Assembly: GCF_001513955.1 (NCBI RefSeq) | Contig: NZ_KQ948145.1 | Span: 772,212-836,211, forward strand | Source of the DNA: Streptomyces pseudovenezuelae | GTDB taxonomy: Bacteria; Actinomycetota; Actinomycetes; Streptomycetales; Streptomycetaceae | Length of the DNA stretch: 64,000 nucleotides | Direction of reading: 5' to 3' | Shown here: piece by piece, positions 46,265 to 62,148 of the stretch | Layout: each line of letters starts with the position of its first letter | Numbering within the stretch: the stretch's first letter is position 1 | Translations under genes and position numbers: made by a program | The notes under the pieces: model-generated | The model's input: only the letters and a program-made list of their open reading frames with translations | What the model was told of the DNA's origin: nothing | Databases searched by the model: none

Positions 46265-47458
<1,194 letters not shown>

Positions 47459-47530
47459 GGGGTCCTCCTGTGGAGTGGTTCTGAACGCCTTGCTTCATCG
47501 GCGCCAGGTGATCTTTGCTGGAAAGCCTCG

Positions 47531-47587
47531 GCCCGGGGGCACTCTCCCACAAATGCGGGTGAATGCCCCTCCGGGCTCCGGAGTCAA
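47531..47587 (-). promoter_or_regulatory. fusA-tuf intergenic hairpin and possible tuf promoter
   Basis: TTGACT (47587-47582 on the - strand) could be the -35 of a tuf-specific promoter, though no good -10 follows. Just downstream, GCCCGGAGGGGCA (47576-47564) and TGCCCCCGGGC (47541-47531) form a GC-rich stem-loop in the leader. A separate tuf promoter is known in other streptomycetes. Confidence 0.35.
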
Positions 47588-47612
47588 GCCTAAAGCGTGC
47601 GAACGCGGTGCG

Positions 47613-49739
47613 TTACTCGCCCTTGGCCTTCGCGATGATCTCCTCGGCGACGTTCCGCGGAACCTCGGCGTAGGAGTCGAACTGCATCGAGTAGCTTGCG
47701 CGACCCGACGTCTTGCTGCGGAGGTCTCCGACGTAGCCGAACATCTCCGAGAGGGGCACGAGGCCCTTCACGACGCGGGCACCGGCCCGCTCCTCCATGG
47801 CCTGGATCTGGCCACGGCGGGAGTTGATGTCGCCGATGACCTCACCCATGTAGTCCTCGGGCGTGGTGACCTCGACGGCCATCATCGGCTCAAGGAGCAC
47901 GGGGGACGCCTTGCGAGCGGCCTCCTTGAAGGCCTGCGAGCCGGCGATCTTGAACGCGAGCTCGGAGGAGTCGACCTCGTGGTAGGCACCGTCGAGAAGC
48001 GTGACGCGGACGCCCGTCATCTCGTACCCGGCGAGGATGCCGAACTGCATGGCCTCCTGCGCACCGGCGTCCACCGAAGGGATGTACTCCTTCGGGATAC
48101 GGCCACCGGTGACCTTGTTCACGAACTCGTACGAGGCGTCGCCGCCCTCGATCGGCTCGATCGCGATCTGCACCTTGGCGAACTGGCCGGTTCCACCAGT
48201 CTGCTTCTTGTGCGTGTAGTCGACGCGCTCGACGGCCTTGCGGATCGTCTCACGGTAGGCGACCTGCGGCTTGCCGACGTTGGCCTCGACCTTGAACTCA
48301 CGGCGCATACGGTCGACCAGCACCTCGAGGTGCAGCTCGCCCATACCACCGATGATGGTCTGGCCGGTCTCCTCGTCCGAGTGGACCTGGAAGGAGGGGT
48401 CCTCCTCCGCGAGACGCTGGATGGCGACACCCAGCTTCTCCTGGTCACCCTTGGACTTGGGCTCGATGGCGACCTGGATGACCGGCGCCGGGAAGTCCAT
48501 GGACTCCAGGATCACCGGGTTCTTGTCGTCGCTCAGCGTCTCACCGGTGGTGGTCTGCTTGAGGCCCATCACGGCGACGATGTCGCCGGCGCCCACCGAC
48601 TCGATCTCCTCACGCTTGTTCGCGTGCATACGGTAGATCTTGCCGATGCGCTCCTTCTTGCCCTTGACGGAGTTCAGCACCGCGGAGCCGGACTCCAGGC
48701 GACCGGAGTAGATCCGGACGAAGGTGAGCTTGCCCAGGTGCGGGTCGCTCATGATCTTGAACGCCAGCGCCGACAGCGGCTCGTCGTCGGACGGCTTGCG
48801 CTTGACGACGACCTCGGGGTCCTTGACGTCGTGGCCCTCGATGGCCTCGACGTCGAGCGGGGTCGGCAGGTAGCGCACGACCGCGTCGAGCAGGGGCTGG
48901 ACGCCCTTGTTCTTGAACGCGGTACCGCAGAACACCGGGGTGACCGTCACGCCGTCGGACTTGCCGGAGGCGATGGTGATGCGACGGATCGCGGCGTACA
49001 GCTGCTCCTCGGTGGGCTCCTGGCCCTCCAGGAACAGCTCCATGATCTCGTCGTCGTTCTCCGCGACGGCCTCGACCAGCTTGCCGCGGTACTCCTCGGC
49101 GGCCTCGGTGTGCGTGGCCGGGATGTCGACGACGTCGTACATCTCGCCCTTCGCCGCCTCGGCGGACCACACGAGCGCCTTCATGCGGACCAGGTCCACA
49201 ACGCCCTTGAAGTCCATCTCGGCGCCGATCGGCAGCTGCATGACGAGCGGGACGGCGCCCAGACGGTCCGAGATCATGTCCACGCAGCGGTGGAACTCGG
49301 CGCCGGTACGGTCCAGCTTGTTCACGAAGCAGATGCGCGGCACGCCGTAACGGTCGGCCTGACGCCACACCGTCTCGGACTGCGGCTCGACACCCGCGAC
49401 ACCGTCGAACACCGTGACGGCACCGTCGAGGACGCGGAGCGAACGCTCCACCTCGACCGTGAAGTCGACGTGCCCGGGGGTGTCGATGATGTTGATCGTG
49501 TAGTCGTCGTCCTCGAGCGGCCAGTGACAGGTGGTGGCAGCAGAGGTGATCGTGATGCCACGCTCCTGCTCCTGCTCCATCCAGTCCATGGTGGCGGCGC
49601 CGTCGTGGACCTCACCGATCTTGTAGCTGACGCCGGTGTAGAAGAGGATCCGCTCGGTGGTGGTCGTCTTGCCCGCGTCGATGTGGGCCATGATCCCGAT
49701 GTTGCGGACCTTGGCCAGGTCAAGTGAAGTGGTAGCCAT
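47613..49739 (-). CDS. fusA: Translation elongation factor G
   Basis: EF-G drives translocation. The 708-residue protein has G1 AHIDAGKT at residues 18-25, [21 protein letters not shown] and NKLDR, and in domain [16 protein letters not shown]. The start follows rpsG by 39 bases in the classical rpsL-rpsG-fusA-tuf order. No fusidic-acid-type alteration could be judged from reading alone. Confidence 0.98.
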   Translation of the reverse strand: MATTSLDLAKVRNIGIMAHIDAGKTTTTERILFYTGVSYKIGEVHDGAATMDWMEQEQERGITITSAATTCHWPLEDDDYTINIIDTPGHVDFTVEVERSLRVLDGAVTVFDGVAGVEPQSETVWRQADRYGVPRICFVNKLDRTGAEFHRCVDMISDRLGAVPLVMQLPIGAEMDFKGVVDLVRMKALVWSAEAAKGEMYDVVDIPATHTEAAEEYRGKLVEAVAENDDEIMELFLEGQEPTEEQLYAAIRRITIASGKSDGVTVTPVFCGTAFKNKGVQPLLDAVVRYLPTPLDVEAIEGHDVKDPEVVVKRKPSDDEPLSALAFKIMSDPHLGKLTFVRIYSGRLESGSAVLNSVKGKKERIGKIYRMHANKREEIESVGAGDIVAVMGLKQTTTGETLSDDKNPVILESMDFPAPVIQVAIEPKSKGDQEKLGVAIQRLAEEDPSFQVHSDEETGQTIIGGMGELHLEVLVDRMRREFKVEANVGKPQVAYRETIRKAVERVDYTHKKQTGGTGQFAKVQIAIEPIEGGDASYEFVNKVTGGRIPKEYIPSVDAGAQEAMQFGILAGYEMTGVRVTLLDGAYHEVDSSELAFKIAGSQAFKEAARKASPVLLEPMMAVEVTTPEDYMGEVIGDINSRRGQIQAMEERAGARVVKGLVPLSEMFGYVGDLRSKTSGRASYSMQFDSYAEVPRNVAEEIIAKAKGE

Positions 49740-49778
49740 AAGGCTTCAGTCTTCTCTCGGTCTCGATGGGGTCTGCGA

Positions 49779-50249
49779 CTACCAGCGGTAGTGCGCGAAG
49801 GCCTTGTTGGACTCGGCCATCTTGTGGGTGTCCTCGCGCTTCTTGACGGCCGCACCGAGGCCGTTCGAAGCGTCGAGAAGCTCGTTGAGCAGACGCTCGG
49901 TCATGGTCTTCTCGCGACGGGCGCGGGAGTAACCGACCAGCCAGCGCAGCGCCAGCGTGTTGGCGCGGCCGGGCTTGACCTCGACCGGCACCTGGTAGGT
50001 GGCGCCACCGACACGGCGGGACTTGACCTCAAGCGTGGGCTTGATGTTCTCCAGCGCGCGCTTCAGCGTGATGACCGGGTCGTTGCTGGTCTTCTCGCGC
50101 AGGCCCTCCATGGCGCCGTACACGATGCGCTCGGCGGTGGAGCGCTTGCCGTTCAGCAGCACCTTGTTGATCAGGGAGGTGACAAGAGGAGAACCGTAGA
50201 CCGGGTCGATGATGACCGGGCGCTTCGGGGCGGGGCCCTTACGAGGCAT
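49779..50249 (-). CDS. rpsG: 30S ribosomal protein S7
   Basis: S7 nucleates assembly of the 30S head. The 156-residue product starts [20 protein letters not shown] and has the C-terminal [13 protein letters not shown]. In E. coli S7 represses its own operon. It lies 2 bases after rpsL. Confidence 0.98.
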   Translation of the reverse strand: MPRKGPAPKRPVIIDPVYGSPLVTSLINKVLLNGKRSTAERIVYGAMEGLREKTSNDPVITLKRALENIKPTLEVKSRRVGGATYQVPVEVKPGRANTLALRWLVGYSRARREKTMTERLLNELLDASNGLGAAVKKREDTHKMAESNKAFAHYRW

Positions 50250-50251
50250 TC

Positions 50252-50623
50252 TTACTTCTCCTTCTTGGCGCCGTAGCGGCTGCGGGCCTGCTTGCGGTTC
50301 TTGACACCCTGGGTGTCGAGCGAACCGCGGATGATCTTGTAACGAACACCGGGCAGGTCCTTCACACGGCCGCCGCGCACGAGCACGATGGAGTGCTCCT
50401 GCAGGTTGTGTCCCTCACCCGGAATGTAAGCAGTGACCTCGATCCCGCTGGTCAGACGCACACGCGCGACCTTACGCAGGGCCGAGTTCGGCTTCTTCGG
50501 GGTGGTCGTGAACACACGCGTGCAGACGCCACGACGCTGAGGAGAACCCTCGAGTGCGGGCGTCTTGTTCTTCTCGACCTTGTCCTGCCGGCCCTTCCGG
50601 ACCAGCTGCTGGATCGTAGGCAC
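50252..50623 (-). CDS. rpsL: 30S ribosomal protein S12
   Basis: S12 controls decoding accuracy. The 123-residue product starts at GTG 50623 ([14 protein letters not shown]), with GGAGAAGTA directly upstream; a longer open frame continues upstream but is not part of S12. Lys43 (TPKKPNS) and Lys88 (GGRVKDLPG), the residues most often changed in streptomycin resistance, are both wild type. It heads the str operon and shares a leader hairpin with rpsJ. Confidence 0.98.
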   Translation of the reverse strand: MPTIQQLVRKGRQDKVEKNKTPALEGSPQRRGVCTRVFTTTPKKPNSALRKVARVRLTSGIEVTAYIPGEGHNLQEHSIVLVRGGRVKDLPGVRYKIIRGSLDTQGVKNRKQARSRYGAKKEK

Positions 50624-50955
50624 TACTTCTCCGGTTTCTGTGTGCCGAATGGTGAAGCTAACCTGGAACATCGCCGACCCACGCGGTCGGGTGTGTCGAA
50701 TCCGGTGAACTTCCGCCGCGAGGCGAAAGGGGCGCAGATCACGGTGGCCGCTCACGGCCCCCCTAGTGCGGTTCAAGGCACGCACGGGAGCCAGGGCACA
50801 CCCCAGGCACAAGGTCTGAGCGTACCCAGCTCATTCGCTGCGGTCAAAACAGATGCCCGGCGGCACCCTCGCACAGGGGGCGATGTCAAGCCCCTACGCC
50901 GTGGACGATCTTCGATTTCACCCGGCGCACACAGAAGAACGGCCCCTGCGGGCGC
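50624..50955 (-). promoter_or_regulatory. Leader and upstream region of the str operon
   Basis: About 330 non-coding bases between rpsL and the DUF1707 gene. It contains the 25-base hairpin element (50674-50698) and, further upstream, ACTAG plus a G-run (about 50760-50767) resembling the same position before rpsJ. No reliable -35/-10 pair was fixed. I see no terminator for the upstream gene. Confidence 0.45.
50674..50698 (-). repeat. Leader hairpin element, copy upstream of rpsL
   Basis: Identical over 25 bases to 43042-43066. The helix CCGACC/GGTCGG encloses a GCGTG loop on the transcript. It ends about 50 bases before the rpsL start. Confidence 0.7.
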
Positions 50956-51609
50956 TCACCCGGAGGCGAGCCCCACCGCGACCATCAGCGTCATCAGGAT
51001 CGACCACGCGGCGATCGACAGCCAGCCGAACACGAGCCCGGTCAGCGCGAGCCCGTCGCCGCTCTCTCCGGTCCGCTCGATCTCCGCCCGCGCCGTGTGC
51101 CCGAGGATCACCGCGGGAATCCCGGTGAACCCGAAGGTCGGCACGCACAGCAGCCCGCACACCGCGGCTCCGACCGCCTTCCCGTTGGCCCGCGGCCGCG
51201 GGGCCGGCAGGAACGTCCGCGGTACGGCGGTGAAGGGCGCCGGCTGCGGCACGGGCCCGAGCGGCAGATCGGCGACGAGCAGCGCCAGCTCCCCCACGGT
51301 CCGCGCGGCGTACGCCCGCTCCACCCGCTTGTCGAACTCGCTCTTCTCCAGCCGCCCCTCGCCGTACCCGGCCCGCAGCACGTCGACGGCCCGCTCACGG
51401 TCGGCGTGGGAGGCGAGCATGGCGGAGCCGACGGGCTGCGCAGCGGCGTATCCGGGCCAGGGGCGCGCGACAGGGGCCTGCGCGCCGGACCAGGACCCCG
51501 CTGCCGGGCCGTCCCTGCCCGGCCCGTACGGCGACTCGTCCTTGCCCTGCCACGGTTGCCACGACGGTTGCGACACAGGAGCACCCCCTGGGCGGTCGAA
51601 TGCCTCCAT
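50956..51609 (-). CDS. DUF1707 / DUF4190 membrane protein
   Basis: A 217-residue protein from ATG 51609 (TTGGAG upstream); a GTG at 51576 is an alternative. A Pro/Trp/Gly-rich N-terminus leads to a DUF1707 domain (LASHADRERAVDVLRAGYGEGRL...LLVADLP). A DUF4190 segment with two transmembrane helices follows (VGAAVCGLLCVPTFGFTG and GLALTGLVFGWLSI). Both families are common in actinobacteria with no firm function. It sits between rpoC and rpsL on the same strand, behind a terminator. Confidence 0.85.
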   Translation of the reverse strand: MEAFDRPGGAPVSQPSWQPWQGKDESPYGPGRDGPAAGSWSGAQAPVARPWPGYAAAQPVGSAMLASHADRERAVDVLRAGYGEGRLEKSEFDKRVERAYAARTVGELALLVADLPLGPVPQPAPFTAVPRTFLPAPRPRANGKAVGAAVCGLLCVPTFGFTGIPAVILGHTARAEIERTGESGDGLALTGLVFGWLSIAAWSILMTLMVAVGLASG

Positions 51610-51780
51610 GATGCTCCAACGCTCCGATACCGGGACAGGTTCCCGCATCCCCAACAGGAAATGCCCGGGCGGCCCAGCCGCCCTGGAGAGGGCGCGGGAG
51701 CCGCCCGGGGCCGCGGCCTGCCGCCACGGGGCTTCCGGACGCGCTCCACGGCCTCCCTGGGCCCGGTGGGAACGCCGAAG

Positions 51781-51813
51781 GGCGGCCACCCCGTACGAAA
51801 CGGGGTGACCGCC
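51781..51813 (-). terminator. Terminator after rpoBC
   Basis: A 14-bp stem with one mismatch (GGCGGCCACCCCGT at 51781-51794 and its partner at 51800-51813) and a 5-base loop, 24 bases after the rpoC stop. Confidence 0.8.
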
Positions 51814-51836
51814 CTTCAGTCGTTCAGACGCAGGCC

Positions 51837-55736
<3,900 letters not shown>

Positions 55737-55794
55737 TATGCGTCAATCCCTCTCAGGGTTGTAAGTCTTGGGGTCTGAAACGGGGGTCCAGGGG

Positions 55795-55829
55795 CCGGCC
55801 GGAGGTTCCTCACCAGGTCCTCCGGCCGG
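55795..55829 (-). promoter_or_regulatory. Hairpin in the rpoB-rpoC gap
   Basis: Perfect 11-bp stem CCGGCCGGAGG (55795-55805) with its complement (55819-55829), 7 bases after the rpoB stop. It may be a processing site or set rpoB:rpoC stoichiometry. Confidence 0.45.
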
Positions 55830-55836
55830 ACTCCCG

Positions 55837-58800
55837 TCAGACCTCTTCGACGCTGCTCGGCTCGCGCCGGGACAGGTCGATGCCGAGCTCTTCCGCCGCG
55901 CGGAAGACGTCCTCGTCGGTGTCGCGCATCTCGATGGACATGCCGTCCGAGGACAGCACCTCCACGTTGAGGCACAGGGACTGCATCTCCTTGATGAGCA
56001 CCTTGAAGGACTCGGGGATGCCGGGCTCGGGGATGTTCTCGCCCTTGACGATGGCCTCGTAGACCTTCACGCGGCCGGTGACGTCGTCGGACTTGATGGT
56101 CAGCAGCTCCTGGAGGGCGTACGCGGCGCCGTATGCCTCCAGCGCCCACACCTCCATCTCACCGAAGCGCTGGCCACCGAACTGGGCCTTACCACCCAGC
56201 GGCTGCTGGGTGATCATCGAGTACGGACCGGTCGAACGGGCGTGGAGCTTGTCGTCGACCAGGTGGTGGAGCTTGAGGATGTACATGTAGCCGACCGAGA
56301 TCGGCTCCGGGAACGGCTCGCCGGAGCGGCCGTCGAACAGCCTCGCCTTGCCGGTCGGCTGCACCATGCGCTCGCCGTCGCGGTTCGGGATGGTGTGCTG
56401 GAGCAGACCCGCCAGCTCGTCCTCACGGGCACCGTCGAAGACCGGGGTCGCGACGTTGGTGCCGGGGGCGACGGAGTCGGCGCCGATCACCTGCAGACGC
56501 TGTGCCCAGTCCTCGGCGAGGCCGGAGACGTCCCAGCCGCGGCTGGCGAGCCAGCCGAGGTGGATCTCCAGGACCTGTCCCGGGTTCATTCGGGACGGCA
56601 CACCCAGCGGGTTGAGGATGATGTCGACCGGGGTCCCGTCCTCGAGGAACGGCATGTCCTCGATGGGCAGGATCTTGGAGATGACACCCTTGTTGCCGTG
56701 ACGGCCGGCGAGCTTGTCACCGTCCGTGATCTTGCGCTTCTGCGCCACGTAGACACGAACCAGCTGGTTCACGCCCGGCGGCAGCTCGTCGCCCTCTTCA
56801 CGGTCGAAGACGCGGACGCCGATGACCTTGCCGATCTCGCCGTGCGGCACCTTCAGCGAGGTGTCACGGACCTCACGGGCCTTCTCACCGAAGATCGCGC
56901 GCAGCAGGCGCTCCTCCGGCGTCAGCTCGGTCTCACCCTTGGGCGTGACCTTGCCGACGAGGATGTCACCGGCGACGACCTCGGCACCGATACGGATGAT
57001 GCCGCGCTCGTCGAGGTCGGCGAGGACCTCCTCGGAGACGTTCGGGATGTCCCGGGTGATCTCCTCGGGGCCGAGCTTGGTGTCACGGGCGTCGACCTCG
57101 TGCTCCTCGATGTGGATCGAGGAGAGGACGTCGTCCTGCACGAGGCGCTGCGACAGGATGATCGCGTCCTCGTAGTTGTGACCCTCCCACGGCATGAACG
57201 CCACGAGCAGGTTCTTGCCCAGCGCCATCTCGCCGTTCTCGGTGGCCGGACCGTCGGCCAGGACCTGGCCCTCGATGATCCGGTCGCCCTCGTTGACGAT
57301 GACCTTCTGGTTGACCGAGGTGCCCTGGTTGGAGCGGGCGAACTTGGCCAGGCGGTACGTGATGTACGTGCCGTCGTCGTTGGCGGTGGTGATGTAGTCC
57401 GCGGAGACCTCCTGGACCACACCCGCCTTCTCGGCCTTGACCACGTCGCCGGCGTCGACGGCGGAGCGGTACTCCATGCCGGTGCCGACGAGCGGGGACT
57501 CGCTCTTGATGAGCGGCACGGCCTGACGCATCATGTTCGCGCCCATCAGGGCACGGTTGGCGTCGTCGTGCTCGAGGAACGGGATCATGGCGGTCGCGAC
57601 CGACACCATCTGGCGCGGCGAGACGTCCATGTAGTCGACGTCGTCACCGGGGACGTAGTCGACCTCGCCGCCACGACGGCGGACCAGGACCCGGGACTCC
57701 TCGAACCGCATGTCGTCGTTGAGCGTGGCGTTGGCCTGCGCGATGACGAAGCGGTCCTCCTCGTCGGCCGTCAGGTAGTCGACCTCGTCGGTGACCACAC
57801 CGCCGGTGACCTTGCGGTACGGCGTCTCCACGAAACCGAACGCGTTGACGCGGCCGTAGGAGGCGAGCGAACCGATCAGACCGATGTTCGGGCCTTCGGG
57901 CGTCTCGATCGGGCACATGCGGCCGTAGTGGGACGGGTGCACGTCACGGACCTCGAAGCCGGCCCGCTCACGGGAGAGACCACCCGGGCCAAGAGCCGAC
58001 AGACGGCGCTTGTGGGTGAGACCCGACAGCGGGTTGTTCTGGTCCATGAACTGCGACAGCTGGCTGGTGCCGAAGAACTCCTTGATGGAGGCGACGACCG
58101 GCCGGATGTTGATCAGGGTCTGCGGCGTGATCGCCTCGACGTCCTGGGTCGTCATGCGCTCACGGACGACGCGCTCCATACGAGCCAGACCCGTGCGGAC
58201 CTGGTTCTGGATGAGCTCGCCGACGCTGCGCAGACGACGGTTGCCGAAGTGGTCGATGTCGTCGGTCTCGACGACGATCGAGGTGCCGCTGTCACCGGTG
58301 GTCTCGGTCTCGCCCGCGTGCAGCTTCACCAGGTACTTGATCGTCGAGATGATGTCCTCGACGGTCAGGATGCCCGCGTCCAGCGGAGCGTCCGCACCCA
58401 GCTTCTTGTTCACCTTGTAGCGGCCGACCTTGGCGAGGTCGTAACGCTTCGGGTTGAAGTAGAGGTTCTCCAGAAGGGTCTGGGCGGCCTCACGCGTGGG
58501 CGGCTCGCCCGGACGCAGCTTGCGGTAGATGTCGAGCAGTGCGTCGTCCTGGCCCTGGGTGTGGTCCTTCTCCAGGGTGGCGCGCATCGACTCGTACTCG
58601 CCGAACTCCTCCAGGATCTGCTCGGTGGTCCAGCCGAGAGCCTTCAGGAGCACGGTGACGGACTGCTTGCGCTTGCGGTCGATGCGGACACCGACCATGT
58701 CGCGCTTGTCGATCTCCATCTCCAGCCAGGCACCCCGGGACGGGATGATCTTGGCGGAGAAGATGTCCTTGTCGGACGTCTTGTCGATGGAGGAGTCGAA

Positions 58801-59322
58801 GTAGACACCCGGCGAGCGGACCAGCTGCGACACCACGACACGCTCGGTGCCGTTGATGACGAAGGTGCCCTTGTTGGTCATGAGCGGGAAGTCGCCCATG
58901 AAGACCGTCTGGGACTTGATCTCGCCGGTCTCGTTGTTGGTGAACTCCGCCGTGACGAAGAGTGGGGCGGCGTACGTGAAGTCGCGCTCCTTGCACTCGT
59001 CGATGCTGTTCTTCGGCGGCTCGAAACGGTGGTCGCGGAACGTCAGCGACATCGACCCGGAGAAGTCCTCGATCGGGGAGATCTCCTCGAAGATCTCCTC
59101 CAGACCGGACTTGGTGGGGACGTCCTGACCGGACTCAAGAGCCTCCTCGACCCGACTCTGCCAGGCGGTGTTCCCGAGCAGCCAGTCAAAGCTCTCGGTC
59201 TGCAGCGCGAGCAGGTTGGGAACCTCGAGAGGCTCCTTGATCTTTGCAAAAGAGATGCGCAGCGGGGCGGTGCTGGCGGCGTTGTTCGTATTCGCGGTCG
59301 AGGCAGTGCGCGAGGCGGCCAA
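55837..59322 (-). CDS. rpoB: DNA-directed RNA polymerase beta subunit
   Basis: From TTG 59322 the protein has 1161 residues and begins [18 protein letters not shown], the N-terminus and length I recall for Streptomyces. GGAAGGA precedes it. An ATG 87 bases upstream opens the same frame but gives an atypical extension. The rifampicin region ([20 protein letters not shown] and LSALGPGG) has the sensitive-type residues at the commonly altered positions. It is likely driven by its own promoter (59505-59533) in addition to read-through from rplJL. Confidence 0.97.
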   Translation of the reverse strand: MAASRTASTANTNNAASTAPLRISFAKIKEPLEVPNLLALQTESFDWLLGNTAWQSRVEEALESGQDVPTKSGLEEIFEEISPIEDFSGSMSLTFRDHRFEPPKNSIDECKERDFTYAAPLFVTAEFTNNETGEIKSQTVFMGDFPLMTNKGTFVINGTERVVVSQLVRSPGVYFDSSIDKTSDKDIFSAKIIPSRGAWLEMEIDKRDMVGVRIDRKRKQSVTVLLKALGWTTEQILEEFGEYESMRATLEKDHTQGQDDALLDIYRKLRPGEPPTREAAQTLLENLYFNPKRYDLAKVGRYKVNKKLGADAPLDAGILTVEDIISTIKYLVKLHAGETETTGDSGTSIVVETDDIDHFGNRRLRSVGELIQNQVRTGLARMERVVRERMTTQDVEAITPQTLINIRPVVASIKEFFGTSQLSQFMDQNNPLSGLTHKRRLSALGPGGLSRERAGFEVRDVHPSHYGRMCPIETPEGPNIGLIGSLASYGRVNAFGFVETPYRKVTGGVVTDEVDYLTADEEDRFVIAQANATLNDDMRFEESRVLVRRRGGEVDYVPGDDVDYMDVSPRQMVSVATAMIPFLEHDDANRALMGANMMRQAVPLIKSESPLVGTGMEYRSAVDAGDVVKAEKAGVVQEVSADYITTANDDGTYITYRLAKFARSNQGTSVNQKVIVNEGDRIIEGQVLADGPATENGEMALGKNLLVAFMPWEGHNYEDAIILSQRLVQDDVLSSIHIEEHEVDARDTKLGPEEITRDIPNVSEEVLADLDERGIIRIGAEVVAGDILVGKVTPKGETELTPEERLLRAIFGEKAREVRDTSLKVPHGEIGKVIGVRVFDREEGDELPPGVNQLVRVYVAQKRKITDGDKLAGRHGNKGVISKILPIEDMPFLEDGTPVDIILNPLGVPSRMNPGQVLEIHLGWLASRGWDVSGLAEDWAQRLQVIGADSVAPGTNVATPVFDGAREDELAGLLQHTIPNRDGERMVQPTGKARLFDGRSGEPFPEPISVGYMYILKLHHLVDDKLHARSTGPYSMITQQPLGGKAQFGGQRFGEMEVWALEAYGAAYALQELLTIKSDDVTGRVKVYEAIVKGENIPEPGIPESFKVLIKEMQSLCLNVEVLSSDGMSIEMRDTDEDVFRAAEELGIDLSRREPSSVEEV

Positions 59323-59803
59323 GAGGGGGTCCTTCCGAGGGCTCGGACTCACTACGCGCTCCCCGGGCCCTCTCCGCGACACAGCGACAGGTCTCTTTGA
59401 TGTGGCCAAAAGGCCAGCTCAGAGATGGTCCGGTCGTCGATGCTGAGGCGAGGGCAGACCCCTGGTGACGGGCAGGGGACAGCTAACAGGCAGCGCAAAG
59501 GGTCAGTGTAGCCACTTGGCGCACTGATGTCCAGCCCTGCTGTTCTGCCCGGTCTTCAAAAACTCTCGCTGCCCTCAACGTCCTCGGCATGGTGCCCTCA
59601 ACGCACGTTGATACTGCCCTCTTCGTCGCCGATCCATGCCTCGGATTCGGACCGTTCTGGCGACGCGTCCTGAGAATTGCGCGCTGCGTGCGGTTCGTCA
59701 AGGCCCCCCTGCCCGAACCTGAGGTTCCGGGAGACACGACGAAGATCACCATACCCCTCGCCCTCGAGGCCGCAAGGCAACCGTGACCGCGCCTCCAGGA
59801 ACG
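59323..59803 (-). other. rplL-rpoB intergenic region
   Basis: About 480 bases without a supported gene. It carries the rpoB promoter candidate. A tandem near-repeat (GCCCTCAACG at about 59571-59580 and 59592-59601) lies upstream of it. No protein-coding frame or other RNA was recognised. Confidence 0.5.
59505..59533 (-). promoter_or_regulatory. Candidate rpoB promoter
   Basis: On the - strand TGGACA (59533-59528) and TACACT (59510-59505) are separated by exactly 17 bases, a near-consensus vegetative promoter. It would give a leader of about 180 bases before the TTG start. Confidence 0.65.
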
Positions 59804-59841
59804 CCGAAGAGCGACCACCCGGATGGATGATCGCTCTTCGG
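59804..59841 (-). terminator. Hairpin (partial terminator) after rplJL
   Basis: Perfect 11-bp stem CCGAAGAGCGA (59804-59814) and its complement (59831-59841), 41 bases past the rplL stop. A partial terminator at this place is a known way to make more L7/L12 than RNA polymerase. Confidence 0.65.
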
Positions 59842-59882
59842 TGCTTGCGCGTTACAGGCCGATCGAAATGGCCTGTGAGGTG

Positions 59883-60266
59883 TTACTTGACCTCGACGGA
59901 GGCGCCGGCGCCCTTGAGGGACTCGGCGGCCTTCTCGGCGGCGTCCTTGGCGACCTTCTCGAGAACGGGCTTCGGGGCGCCGTCCACGAGGTCCTTGGCC
60001 TCCTTGAGACCCAGGGAGGTCAGCTCACGCACGACCTTGATGACCTGGATCTTCTTGTCGCCGGCACCGGTGAGGATGACGTCGAACTCGTCCTGCTCCT
60101 CAGCGGCCTCGGCAACGGCGGCCGGGCCGGCGGGGCCGGCAACGGCGACCGCGGCGGCGGCGGTGACGTCGAACTTCTCCTCGAAGGCCTTCACGAACTC
60201 GGAGAGCTCGATGAGGGTCATCTCCTCGAACTGCGCGAGCAGGTCTTCCTGGCTGAGCTTCGCCAT
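59883..60266 (-). CDS. rplL: 50S ribosomal protein L7/L12
   Basis: L7/L12 forms the stalk that recruits translation factors. The 127-residue product from ATG 60266 starts [20 protein letters not shown], has the Ala/Gly/Pro hinge and then [20 protein letters not shown] and [14 protein letters not shown]. It follows rplJ by 123 bases. Confidence 0.98.
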   Translation of the reverse strand: MAKLSQEDLLAQFEEMTLIELSEFVKAFEEKFDVTAAAAVAVAGPAGPAAVAEAAEEQDEFDVILTGAGDKKIQVIKVVRELTSLGLKEAKDLVDGAPKPVLEKVAKDAAEKAAESLKGAGASVEVK

Positions 60267-60389
60267 GAGGGGCGATCCTTCCACTAATTCGGCTGGTGCC
60301 GATGTACATGTCTGGCGGGCGTACGTTCGGCCCGCTACGACCACTTCCTGGGGCGGCTGCCTCAGGCGGCGGTCATGATGCGAGCCGAG

Positions 60390-60920
60390 TTACTCGGCAC
60401 CGCCCTGCTCGTCCTGCTTGGCACGAAGCGCGTCCACGGTGCGGACGAGCTTCGACGGGAGCGCCTGGAAGACCTGAGCAGCCTGAGTCTGCTTGCCCTT
60501 GAAGGCACCCGCCAGCTTGGCGAGCAGAACCTCGCGGGACTCGAGGTCCGCAAGCTTCTTGATCTCGTCGGCGGACAGCGCCTTGCCGTCAAGGACACCG
60601 CCCTTGATGACGAGGTTCGGGTTGTCCTTGGCGAAGTCACGAAGACCCTTCGCCGACGTCACCGGGTCACCGGTGATGAAGGCAACCGCCGTCGGACCGT
60701 TGAACAGGTCGTCGAGCGTCGAGATCCCGGCCTCGTTGGCCGCGATCTTGGTCAGCGTGTTCTTCACCACGGCGTACTGGGCGTCTTCACCGAGCGAACG
60801 ACGCAGCGTCTTGAGCTGCGCCACGGTGAGACCCCGGTACTCGGTCAGCACGGCGGCGTTCGAGCTGCGGAACTGCTCCGTCAGCTCGGCTACCGCGGCA
60901 GCCTTGTCGGGCCTTGCCAT
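60390..60920 (-). CDS. rplJ: 50S ribosomal protein L10
   Basis: L10 anchors the L7/L12 dimers to 23S rRNA and regulates its own operon in many bacteria. The 176-residue product from ATG 60920 starts [20 protein letters not shown] and has [13 protein letters not shown] and [19 protein letters not shown] lies upstream. The leader has a strong stem-loop and a possible -35 box further out. Confidence 0.97.
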   Translation of the reverse strand: MARPDKAAAVAELTEQFRSSNAAVLTEYRGLTVAQLKTLRRSLGEDAQYAVVKNTLTKIAANEAGISTLDDLFNGPTAVAFITGDPVTSAKGLRDFAKDNPNLVIKGGVLDGKALSADEIKKLADLESREVLLAKLAGAFKGKQTQAAQVFQALPSKLVRTVDALRAKQDEQGGAE

Positions 60921-60980
60921 AGAGCGTCGGCCTCCTTCCGGGTGATGAGGACCGCTCAGAAGGGGCTGCACAAAACGAAA

Positions 60981-61005
60981 CGCCCCGGCGCAGGCGCACG
61001 GGGCG
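60981..61005 (-). promoter_or_regulatory. L10 leader stem-loop / attenuator
   Basis: CGCCCCG (60981-60987) pairs with CGGGGCG (60999-61005), and on the - strand the stem is followed by TTTCGTTTT. It sits 60 bases before the rplJ start, where L10-L12 autoregulatory leaders are found. The terminator-like look suggests attenuation, which is inference. Confidence 0.5.
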
Positions 61006-61167
61006 TAGCTCGACCGCGATCACATACGCAAGGCACGTGTTCCCGGGAGCACATCCACAGTCACCTGCGCGGGTCGTCCGCAATTTTCAGCGGATCCTTC
61101 GGCCACCGCCCCCTCTTGCGAGGACACGGCAACGACCAGCGGTCTTTGGCTTCTGTAGGAGCGTACG

Positions 61168-61198
61168 GGACCGGATCCCTGTCAAGCAAATCCGGTCC
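61168..61198 (-). terminator. Terminator of the lipoprotein gene, containing a -35-like TTGACA
   Basis: Perfect 9-bp stem GGACCGGAT/ATCCGGTCC (61168-61176, 61190-61198), 9 bases after the lipoprotein stop. Its 13-base loop includes TTGACA on the - strand (61185-61180), and TACAGA follows 22 bases later. The rplJ promoter may therefore start inside the terminator. Confidence 0.55.
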
Positions 61199-61206
61199 TA
61201 CGGCGC

Positions 61207-62058
61207 TCAGCTGTTCTGGAGTTCCTTCATCATCTCGGCGAGGTCCGCGGTGTCCTTGGCGGCCGGCGCCTCGACGGTGACGGGCTTGTTGTAGTCGAGG
61301 AAGGTGAAGGTCATGTCGAACTTCCCCTTGTCGGCGTCGCCCAGCATGCGGAACTGCTTGGCGTGGTCCTCGCCGTCGACCCACATGTCCATCGTGAACT
61401 TGTCCAGGCCCAGCTTCTTGAGCTGCTCGGTGCTCTTCTCGCGCTGCTCACGGACCGACTTGTCGGCGTTTTTGTAGGAGGCCGTCAGCTCGGCGAGGGT
61501 GACCGTGCCCGCGTAGTGGGTCGTCTTGACGCCGTCGACCGTCTCGGTGCCGACCTTCTTCACGTCCTTGGCGCCGTTGAGGAACGCGGACATGGAGGCC
61601 GGGTTCTGGTCGGCCTGGCCGGCGCCGGACGCGGCCGCGCCGAGGTCGCCGTCCTTGCCGAGCGAGGACAGGTCGAACTTCATCCACTTCTTGCCGTCCA
61701 TCTCCTTGGCCATCTCGGCGTTGCCGCCGATGTACATGGCCTTGTCGACGAGACGGATCTCCGCGGAGCCCTGCCCGGCCGCGGTCATCTTCATGCTCAT
61801 CGCGATGTCGGGCTTGGTCCGCATGGCGGCTTCGGCGTTGACCTTCCCCTGGCCGGGCATCTCGCCCTTCATGCGGTAGTGGAAGGAGGTGATCTCCTCC
61901 GTGTTCTTCGCCGCCTTGGCGACCGCCGCCGCGGGGGTCATCTTCGGCGATTCCTCGCCCCCCTTGGAACAGCTGACCGCACCCGTGGCGAGGGCCACGG
62001 CGGCGAGCCCGGCACCGATGGTCCTGTGGCGCGCGGAACGTCGTACAGAAGTAGTCAT
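61207..62058 (-). CDS. LppX/LprAFG-like lipoprotein
   Basis: A 283-residue protein from ATG 62058 ([20 protein letters not shown]). The signal ends in a lipobox-like GAVSC. The rest shows the LppX-type pattern of alternating strands: [42 protein letters not shown] and a C-terminal [15 protein letters not shown]. Relatives in mycobacteria carry lipids or glycolipids across the periplasm. It is paralogous to the next upstream gene. Confidence 0.85.
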   Translation of the reverse strand: MTTSVRRSARHRTIGAGLAAVALATGAVSCSKGGEESPKMTPAAAVAKAAKNTEEITSFHYRMKGEMPGQGKVNAEAAMRTKPDIAMSMKMTAAGQGSAEIRLVDKAMYIGGNAEMAKEMDGKKWMKFDLSSLGKDGDLGAAASGAGQADQNPASMSAFLNGAKDVKKVGTETVDGVKTTHYAGTVTLAELTASYKNADKSVREQREKSTEQLKKLGLDKFTMDMWVDGEDHAKQFRMLGDADKGKFDMTFTFLDYNKPVTVEAPAAKDTADLAEMMKELQNS

Positions 62059-62148
62059 TGATTCCCCCCAAGGAACACATGGTCGATTCACAGCAAGACG
62101 GCGAGCTTAACCGAGAGGGGCGCGAGGGGTCCGTGAATTCCCTGCCGC

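Noticed and set aside
49997..50812. Longer S12 starting at an in-frame codon 189 bases upstream
   Set aside because: The extra residues are read from the untranslated leader containing the repeated hairpin; GTG 50623 has the ribosome binding site and family N-terminus.
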